Positions 57,774 to 64,000 of a DNA stretch of 64,000 nt are shown piece after piece; positions within the stretch are counted from its first letter, which is position 1; every line of letters begins with the position of its first letter. The stretch spans positions 3,162,001 to 3,226,000 of the forward strand of contig CM065650.1 of NCBI GenBank assembly GCA_033220425.1, written 5' to 3'. The notes under the pieces were generated by a model. The model saw nothing but the letters and a program-made list of their open reading frames with translations, did no database searches and was not told where the DNA came from. Made by a program: the position numbers and the translations under genes. Source of the DNA: Lepraria neglecta. Taxonomy: Eukaryota > Ascomycota > Lecanoromycetes > Lecanorales > Stereocaulaceae.

Positions 57774-59335
57774 TCAATGTCTTCTCCTAACATCGTCATT
57801 GGATGTAAATTTGTCTTGACTGTGCTCGAGGTGATGATCATGTCCGGCATCTTTTTCCTCTTCTGGCTCCGGGCTGCTCCTTGGACTAACGTCTGCACCA
57901 ATGAATTCATCGGTAAAGTCTGGCGTGTCTTCGCTCTTGGCCACAAACCTGACCCTAACCCTTCGTACTCCTCTTACTTTTGCGCCTACTCTTTCACGGA
58001 CAGCATCTTCAATGAGGCGCGTCTCTTTGACTGTCCAGTCACTTGGGACTGCAAGCTCGAGGTTCATGAGGTAGTTTTGACCAGCTTTGACCCCTTGCAC
58101 ATCCTGGACTTGGACTTCGGCACCAGTGACTCTACCAGAAGCGAAGGAGTCCTCAGACAAGGCTTTGGTGGCTGATTTCCGAACCGAGTCCTTTATATCC
58201 TCAGCCACTCCTACATCTGCGAGCTCAAGCAATGCAGAGCCTGTGTTTGTGTAACCGGCCCTGATAACCATCATTGACACAACTAGGCCTCCCACAGGAT
58301 CCAGCCACGAGACATTCGTTAATATGTGAGTGCCAAGAATGGCAACGAGGGCGACAATACTGGTAAGCGAGTCTATTCTGTGATGGACGGCATTCGAAGC
58401 CAGGACCGACGATTTGCGCTCTTTGGCTATCTTCATGGCTGTAAATGACAGGATTAGCACTTTGATCGAAGGCAAGGTTATACTATCCACGTACTGGCAC
58501 GATAGAGGTACTCCTTGACGATGATTGAGCCACCAGCAATCCAGGCCGCATGTACGTTAGGAATGCCCATATCTGCTGGGTTGTGGCTATGGGAGTGCCC
58601 GAAAATCCCTCCGACATGGCTATGGTCGTGGCCATGGCCATGTTCCGCCGCCGCAACCGCGACGTCGAGGAAGACTTGCGAATATAGTATCTCGGCAGAG
58701 TGCCAGCCTAGGCCAATGCCGCCTGCCAGCAGAAGGCTACTGACTCCTAACGACCCCATGCTTTCGATCTTGCCATAACCACCCGGAAATCTTGCAGTGG
58801 GAGGCTTCAGGGACCAGGATACCGTGGCCAGTGTAAGGAAGTCGGAGACGAGGTCTGTAAGGGAGTGGAAGGCGTCTGCGACCAAAGACTGAGAATTTAG
58901 GAAGTATCCCCCTAGTCCTTTACCAATGGCCATGAAAAAATTGACGAAGAGACCAATTCGTGTGATACGGACGCCTGCATCTTTCTTGTTTGTAGAAGTA
59001 AGGTAGGTATTGTCATGGTGGTGGTGGGCATGTGAGTGGCCGCCATGGTGGCGCGCCTGCGTGGAGGAAGTCATGCTGGGAGCCGATTGACGGCGTAGGT
59101 CACTCCTCCAGGCGATAGATGAGGAGCTCGTGTGGTAGGTCGTAATTAAGATTTTTCCAGAGTTGTAATTGAGTGGGAATAAATTGCAATGTACGTATCG
59201 CCAAGGTGTTGAAACCGTTCGAGTGCAGGGGTAGCTTTGAAGGCCGAGCTGACCGAATCTGGAAGTGGTGGAACCGCTGAAACGAAGCCGCACTTGAACA
59301 AACTGCAAGCCTCCCCGAGGAAGAAGAGGCGTCAT
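57774..59335 (-). CDS. Mitochondrial metal transporter, CDF family (MMT1/2-like)
   Basis: Two exons, 59335-58495 and 58438-57774, encode 501 residues; the 56-nt intron keeps phase. The first 60 residues are rich in Arg, Ser and Thr with few acids, like a mitochondrial presequence. A His-rich stretch follows (HHGGHSHAHHHHD), then six membrane spans of the cation diffusion facilitator fold. Metal-site motifs are DAFHSLTD in span 2 and NAVHHRID in span 5. A second His-rich loop (EHGHGHDHSHVGG) lies between spans 4 and 5. The cytosolic-type domain follows (TGAEVQVQDVQGVKAG). This order matches Mmt1/Mmt2, which move iron across the mitochondrial inner membrane; zinc or manganese cannot be excluded. 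The gene is divergent from the sirtuin gene. Confidence 0.88.
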
Positions 59336-59609
59336 AGAAGCGATAATTTGGTCGGTACCACCAGGGTGAACGTCTCAATTGTCGCTATAACCACAAGCAC
59401 AATATGAAACATCAATTGACCCGGATGAAAGTGGTTCTAATATGTCTTCACTCTTCGCTGAGCTTTAGGCTTGCTCGTCCCGCCATCTGCCGGTCTGTCC
59501 CGGGGGCACTTCAGTTTTGTCTCTGATCAATGACGTGCACAGAATTACTTGCAGACTCGGCGTCTCTATCTGATCTCTACTTTTTTCACCACCGCGCCCA
59601 TGCATCTTC
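59336..59609. promoter_or_regulatory. Short divergent promoter, metal exporter / sirtuin
   Basis: 274 bp between the two start codons, so both genes must share control DNA. Confidence 0.5.
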
Positions 59610-60894
59610 ATGAGGAAACCTTTGATGCGCATACCCTATACGGGCCCTCTACCACCTCCAATCATCGTTCCTCGATATGCCAATACACCAGCAGGTGCAA
59701 GACATGCTCTGACTAGATTCCTATCCGCTACCAAAGAGTCTCAAGGGTTTCCTCCTTCTTCTCCAGGCCATGACTCTTCCAAGACGGTGCTCCTTACCGG
59801 AGCTGGGATATCCGTGGCCTCAGGACTCGCTGATTACCGTGGCACGGGGGGAACATACACTTTGAACAGAACGTATCGACCCATCTACTACAACGAATTC
59901 ATCACGAACCATGAAGCTCGAAAGCGATATTGGGCAAGGAGTTTCCTGGGCTGGACCAATCTACACAGGGCTAGGCCAAATGCTGGCCATATTGCCGTGA
60001 AAGAGTTAGGAAACATTGGGCTCATCAGCAGCGTGATCACTCAAAGTATGTCATTCTCAAACAGGGCTCCGCAAGTGCTTCCAGCTTGCCAGTATGCATT
60101 GGAATTAATGAAAGTGGCTAATCCAATCAAATTGAACAGACGTCGATTCCTTCCACTCCGCAGCGCATCCCGAATTGCCTACGATAGAGCTGCATGGATA
60201 CCTGCGCGCGCTGGTCTGCATCCATTGTCATAATCAGCTCCCTCGAAGCGACTTTCAAAAATCGCTCTCCGCGCTAAACCCTCAATGGGCGGCCTTTCTG
60301 GAAGAAATGCTCACAAGTGGAGCACTAGACTCGGAGAATCCAGCTGAGAGAAGGGCAAAGGGGCTGAAGAGCAACCCTGATGGAGATGTGGATGTCCCAG
60401 ATGCCCCATATACCACGTTCAGATACCCTGCATGTCCCACGTGCCTTGCGCATCCTCCCACATTGGCAGATGGTACCAAAGCTCAAGTCGAGGTGGATAG
60501 TGATGGAGCTTGGTCGTCAAACTCGAATGCTGGAGTACTCAAGCCTGCCGTCGTCATGTTCGGAGAGTCCATCGCCTCAAACATCAAGAATGCTGCAGAA
60601 GAAGCTATCAATAATGCAGGCCGGATCCTTGTCATTGGAAGCAGCTTGGCTACCTATTCAGCCTGGAGGTTGGTCAAACAGGCCAAGGAACGGAACATGC
60701 CAATCGGAATCTTGAACCTTGGAGGCGTCAGAGGCGAGGAAAGCTTTTATGCTGGTATAAGCTCAAGCAATGATGGCGAGATAGGCGTACGATGCAACGA
60801 GAGCGCGGATAAGATACTGCCAATGGTCGTTGATTCTCTGCGAGGCGCCCACACGCAACATGCTGAAGGAATGCACCAAAGCCTCAGCGTCTGA
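59610..60894 (+). CDS. NAD-dependent protein deacylase, class II (SIRT4-like) sirtuin
   Basis: Two exons, 59610-60045 and 60140-60894, encode 396 residues; the join restores TQN-VDSFH across a 94-nt intron. NAD-binding GAGIS is at 64-68, SGLADYRG at 71-78, TQNVD at 144-148, and the catalytic His164 lies in ELHG. Zinc cysteines are CIHC (172-175) and a distal CPTC. The late motifs VVMFGESI, VIGSSLATYSAWRLV and LNLGG are all present. The WTN/ALN-rich insert between the zinc pairs and the N-terminus (MRKPLMRIPYTGPLPP) fit the fungal SIRT4-type group, often mitochondrial. SIRT4 relatives act as lipoamidases, ADP-ribosyltransferases or weak deacylases; the substrate here is not known. Confidence 0.92.
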
Positions 60895-61239
60895 AGTTTG
60901 AGGCTCAAGGGCTGAACATCTCGAAAAGTTGGACCATAAGGCTTTTCTAGTAGTTCGATCGTGTCCCTGCCAGGAGGGCTGATTGGTACAGGACTAGAGG
61001 CAGAGCCCGCCATGGCAGCGGCATGATGTAGGCCGCGAGAGGATTGGAAGCCCTGCGAAAGGCCCGGACGAGGTTAGACAGGGAGCAGACAATTGACGGC
61101 AGGACATCGAGCATAACTGAGTCCTTTTGAATATTGTCAACATCTAACATCACAAACATTTCCGCCATACGCCGTTCGCAATGCATTTAATAGTGCAGTC
61201 ATCCATAACGCCCATCGTAGATCCTTGCATCACCTGCTA
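60895..61239. other. Intergenic, converging 3' ends
   Basis: About 345 bp, no gene seen. Confidence 0.45.
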
Positions 61240-62035
61240 TCATAAGAGCTCCTCACATGTCCAATCTTCGTACCTGTAATATATCGTATCAGAACTACAC
61301 ACATTCACAGCGTTCAGAAAGGATCGTACCATCCGTCAGGCAGGTACCTTCTCACAACCAAAGGGATCTTCTTTTCCCTCAGCTCCTTAATAGCAATTTG
61401 CAATGGATCCGTCTCCCCTTCTAGATCGACTAGCACAGGCGCGTTCATACTGTAGTTCAATACAAGTCAGCCAACACGAACCCACAACATCGCGGTCTCT
61501 CTTGTGCTTTCTCTTCCACCGGCCAGACTATTCCTCATTCCCTAGCATCAATCTCTCTCCACGTAGCTCATTCATCCCTACACCCCCTCCCATTGATCTA
61601 CAGCACATACCTAATCTGCAAAGCCCTAGTCCCCAACACCCTCGCCCTCTCATACTTCGTCATATACGGCGTCGTACTCCTCTGCTCATTCGGAACCTTC
61701 TTCTCCTTCAGCCCCACAACCGCGTTCTTCTTCACTTGCTGCGCTCCTCCCTCGCCATTTATTTCCACAACCGTCCTCCCGGGTGTTGAGGCGCCGTTCG
61801 TAGTGGGTACCTGGGCGTCTGGATCATCTGTGCCGTGGGGACCGGGTGTGGGTGCGGCGGTGGAGGTGGGGGCATCGAGGTCGTCGGGGTCGTGGGGGGA
61901 GAAGGGCTCTTCGTCGTCGAATTGGGGCTCGTAGGGCTCGTAGCTTGAGGGTGTTTAGTGATTGTAGGGGATGGGGAGGAGGAAATGTGGTGGGACGTAC
62001 CCTCCGTCATCGTCGTCGCCTCCGTAGTCTGACAT
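61240..62035 (-). CDS. rpb6: RNA polymerases I, II and III subunit RPABC2 (RPB6)
   Basis: Four exons, 62035-62001, 61943-61611, 61449-61330 and 61273-61240, encode 173 residues. The acidic N-terminus ([20 protein letters not shown]) precedes the conserved core: [56 protein letters not shown] and the end [10 protein letters not shown]. This core is close to universal in RPB6, the shared subunit that clamps the largest subunit in all three nuclear polymerases. All four exons are needed; no single frame covers more than half of the protein. The gene lies 162 bp downstream of clpP on the same strand. Confidence 0.95.
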
Positions 62036-62197
62036 GGCTTAAGGTGGGTTTAGAGGATTGAGTACGAGTTGTAGAACAAGGTGTACGCGCGCAGGTGCTG
62101 CGATTCAAGAGAGGAAATAATTTGCTTGCGGAAGGCTGGCCGCGCGCCAAGCCTTCTCTATCAAAGTGTCTAATGGTATCATAAAGCCACATCTACC

Positions 62198-63092
62198 CTA
62201 CTTATCCTTCTTCTCCTCATCTTTATTCCTCTTATCCAGTATTTCATCAATGATCCCAATCTCCAGGGCCTCCTCAGCCCCCATAAACTTATCCCGCTCC
62301 ATCAACCTCTCAATCTCATCTAAAGTATGCGGTTTCGTCAGATGCCTTTGATAAATCTGGTTCAGCTGCTCCCTCACTCTCAGAATCTCTTTAGCATGAA
62401 TCGCAATATCGCTCGCCTGTCCAAAGTAGCCTCCACTTGGTTGATGCACCATCACACTTGAATGTGGTAAGCAGAATCGTTTTCCTGGCGCACCTCCGCA
62501 GAGGAGAAGAGAGCCCATCGAGGCTGCTTGGCCTACGCAGGTGGTAGTGACTGGGGAGGATATGTAGGTCATTGTGTCGTAGATTGCGAGACCGGCTGTG
62601 ACTGAGCCGCCGGGCGTGTTTATGTAGAGGTTTATGGGCTTTTCCAGGGCATCGGCTTCGAGGAAGAGGAGTTGGGCTACTATGGAGGCTGAGACGGTTT
62701 CGTCGACTGCGCCGTTGAGGCAAATAATGCGTTCCTGGTGGGCAGAATAAGTATAGGGTCACGCAATGTAAAATTATAAGGGATATACCATAAGCAACCG
62801 CGAGAAGATGTCGTCTTTTTGAGGCTGTTAGCTAGGATTCTTGCTTGATAGATCTAGGGTGGTTTTACGGGTCCGCCAGCCACCTCCCTAACCAGTCAGC
62901 TTGCTGATTACTAGTTCAGAGAGGATTGAAGACACGTACAATGGTCTCAGTAACGTAGGGCGTTGGCACCCATCCTCGCGGTGGTTGGACTTCTCTGCTC
63001 GAGAAAGTTCTTAAGAACCCCAGCCTTGTGGCATTTCGAAAAGCTGCTGCACTCAGCATTGGAGTCACCGGGGCTCTACACAGCTTCAACAT
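62198..63092 (-). CDS. clpP: Mitochondrial ATP-dependent Clp protease proteolytic subunit
   Basis: Four exons, 63092-62940, 62887-62869, 62814-62789 and 62734-62198, encode 244 residues. The N-terminus is a presequence ([18 protein letters not shown]). Exon 2 is only 19 nt; it is required because it restores [20 protein letters not shown], the standard ClpP entry, whereas the nearest single-intron reading loses the GGGWRT block. The catalytic triad is Ser138 (GQAASMGS), His163 (VMVHQP) and Asp214 (MERDKF). ClpP forms the tetradecameric proteolytic barrel of the mitochondrial matrix, fed by ClpX. A Lys/Glu/Asp tail closes it. Many yeasts lack ClpP, whereas filamentous fungi keep it. The start at 63092 is the first ATG in frame; upstream extension has none. 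Confidence 0.94.
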
Positions 63093-63243
63093 GTTGGAAA
63101 AGGGAGGTGATAAACGTAAGGGTTGAGAGCTCTGATGGAGCTTGGTTAGGGTTTCACATCCGAAGATCGGCTGCGGAGCGAAAGCTCTTCTCCGCAAACA
63201 CCCCCTTCAACCACCACCATAACATGAGAGAGCTTCAGATGTA
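63093..63243. promoter_or_regulatory. Very short divergent promoter, clpP / mitochondrial-protein gene
   Basis: Only 151 bp separate the start codons of two genes with mitochondrial presequences. Confidence 0.55.
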
Positions 63244-64000
63244 ATGAGAAGATGTTTCCAGACGATACGTCCACTGCAGCTGGGACCACAGCAATGTCGC
63301 AGTCTACGAACCTCGACGCGGTCTCGACCCCAGAAGCCAGCCGTGAACCAATTGAGCAATGCGGAGCTCCTGAATTTGGTCAACGAGGGCAAGGAAGATG
63401 CTCAGGTCGAAGAAAAAGGTCCTGAAACGCAATACGAGGACGCTCGGTCGCAGCAGCAACCAGCTCCTTCTCTCCACTTACCGGAATCCCCCTTGACCTC
63501 ACAACGCCTACTCGATGCACGCTCTCGTCACAAAGCAGAGAAGCCACTTCCCAGCAAGGAAAGATCAGGTTTCCAATTGAAGCTTCATAAGAATCCTTTT
63601 GGTATACAGCTATTGCCTCACAGCGGAGACCTAGCTAACATGTCCATAGCCCAAGCCTTGGGCACTCCACCTCGATTATGCGTCCTCACAGGCTTACGAA
63701 TTCCAAGCTATTTCCAGATCCCCTTGGGTCTAGCAACACACCCTAAAACAGGAGCACCATGGCATCTTCCGAGGCTCACCGTTGAGCCAGAATCCAATAA
63801 GAGCAGTGAAGATGGCTCAGAGAGCAGTGCTAACGACACAACTCCATCGTCACCCCAGGCCCCTCCTATCACGGAACGCAAAATGTTGCCGGCCAGCAAG
63901 CAATCGGCACGAGTCGCAACAGGAACCCACTTCCTAGCCTCTCGTCAAGTTTTCGAACACGTCTCCAGCCTTCAACAAAAATCCTATGGGCGACTCATGC
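63244..64000 (+). CDS. Probable mitochondrial protein, cut by the window edge
   Basis: Exons 63244-63601 and 63650 onwards, with a 48-nt intron (GTATAC...CCATAG) that restores NPF-AQALGTPPRLC. The start MRRCFQTIRPLQLGPQQCRS is Arg-rich and acid-free, as for matrix import. After a disordered region come FQLKLHKNPFAQALGTP, LTGLRIPSYFQIPLGL and HPKTGAPWHLPRL. These blocks look like a conserved fungal mitochondrial protein family that I cannot name with certainty; a mitoribosomal or mitochondrial translation role is only a guess. The C-terminal part lies beyond 64000. Confidence 0.7.
   Translation, partial: MRRCFQTIRPLQLGPQQCRSLRTSTRSRPQKPAVNQLSNAELLNLVNEGKEDAQVEEKGPETQYEDARSQQQPAPSLHLPESPLTSQRLLDARSRHKAEKPLPSKERSGFQLKLHKNPFGIQLLPHSGDLANMSIAQALGTPPRLCVLTGLRIPSYFQIPLGLATHPKTGAPWHLPRLTVEPESNKSSEDGSESSANDTTPSSPQAPPITERKMLPASKQSARVATGTHFLASRQVFEHVSSLQQKSYGRLM

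Overview
The window is nuclear DNA of a filamentous ascomycete (Pezizomycotina). Genes are close together and cut by many short introns of about 45-180 nt with GTAAGT/GTATGT-type donors. The gene set includes a CFEM membrane protein, a Ppo-type fatty acid dioxygenase-P450, a fungal SREBP with two membrane spans, and DUF2235, ankyrin and BTB paralogues. Leotiomycetes is my best guess for the class, but that is an inference from gene flavour and is not proven by the sequence.

Left part (1-9.9 kb): four tandem BTB/POZ paralogues, of which only the fourth (4814-5938) looks intact, then a DUF427 gene and a CFEM-domain single-span membrane protein. From 11 to 21.7 kb: a tiny four-part-conserved PMP3 gene hidden in three exons, gamma-tubulin (eight exons), and, divergent from it, the 2222-residue intronless spliceosomal helicase BRR2. 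From 21.7 to 25.4 kb there is low-complexity DNA and one disordered protein gene.

Middle (25.4-45.6 kb): a ten-exon linoleate diol synthase-type Ppo gene; a seven-exon DUF2235 lipase-like gene with an 18-nt micro-exon; a 20-bp minisatellite; a disordered basic protein; SREBP (SrbA-like) divergent from a GPATCH11-like G-patch gene; tRNA exportin (Los1/Xpot); and TFIIIA with ten C2H2 fingers.

Right part (46-64 kb): a fungal N-terminal helical-domain protein ending in a CCCH zinc finger, a repeat-rich cell-surface protein with a Pro/Asn stalk and about seven beta-type repeats, an ankyrin relic, a small secreted protein, D-xylulokinase, and then a run rich in mitochondrial functions: an MMT-type cation exporter divergent from a SIRT4-like sirtuin, RPB6, mitochondrial ClpP, and a truncated gene for a probably mitochondrial protein divergent from ClpP.

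Most genes are conserved housekeeping genes and do not form one pathway or a biosynthetic cluster. I found no tRNA, rRNA, CRISPR array, intact transposon or virus-like element. The most unusual items are the decaying BTB array with its C-terminal cysteine motif, the helical-domain/CCCH fusion, the repeat surface protein, the use of three GC-AG introns, and several micro-exons.
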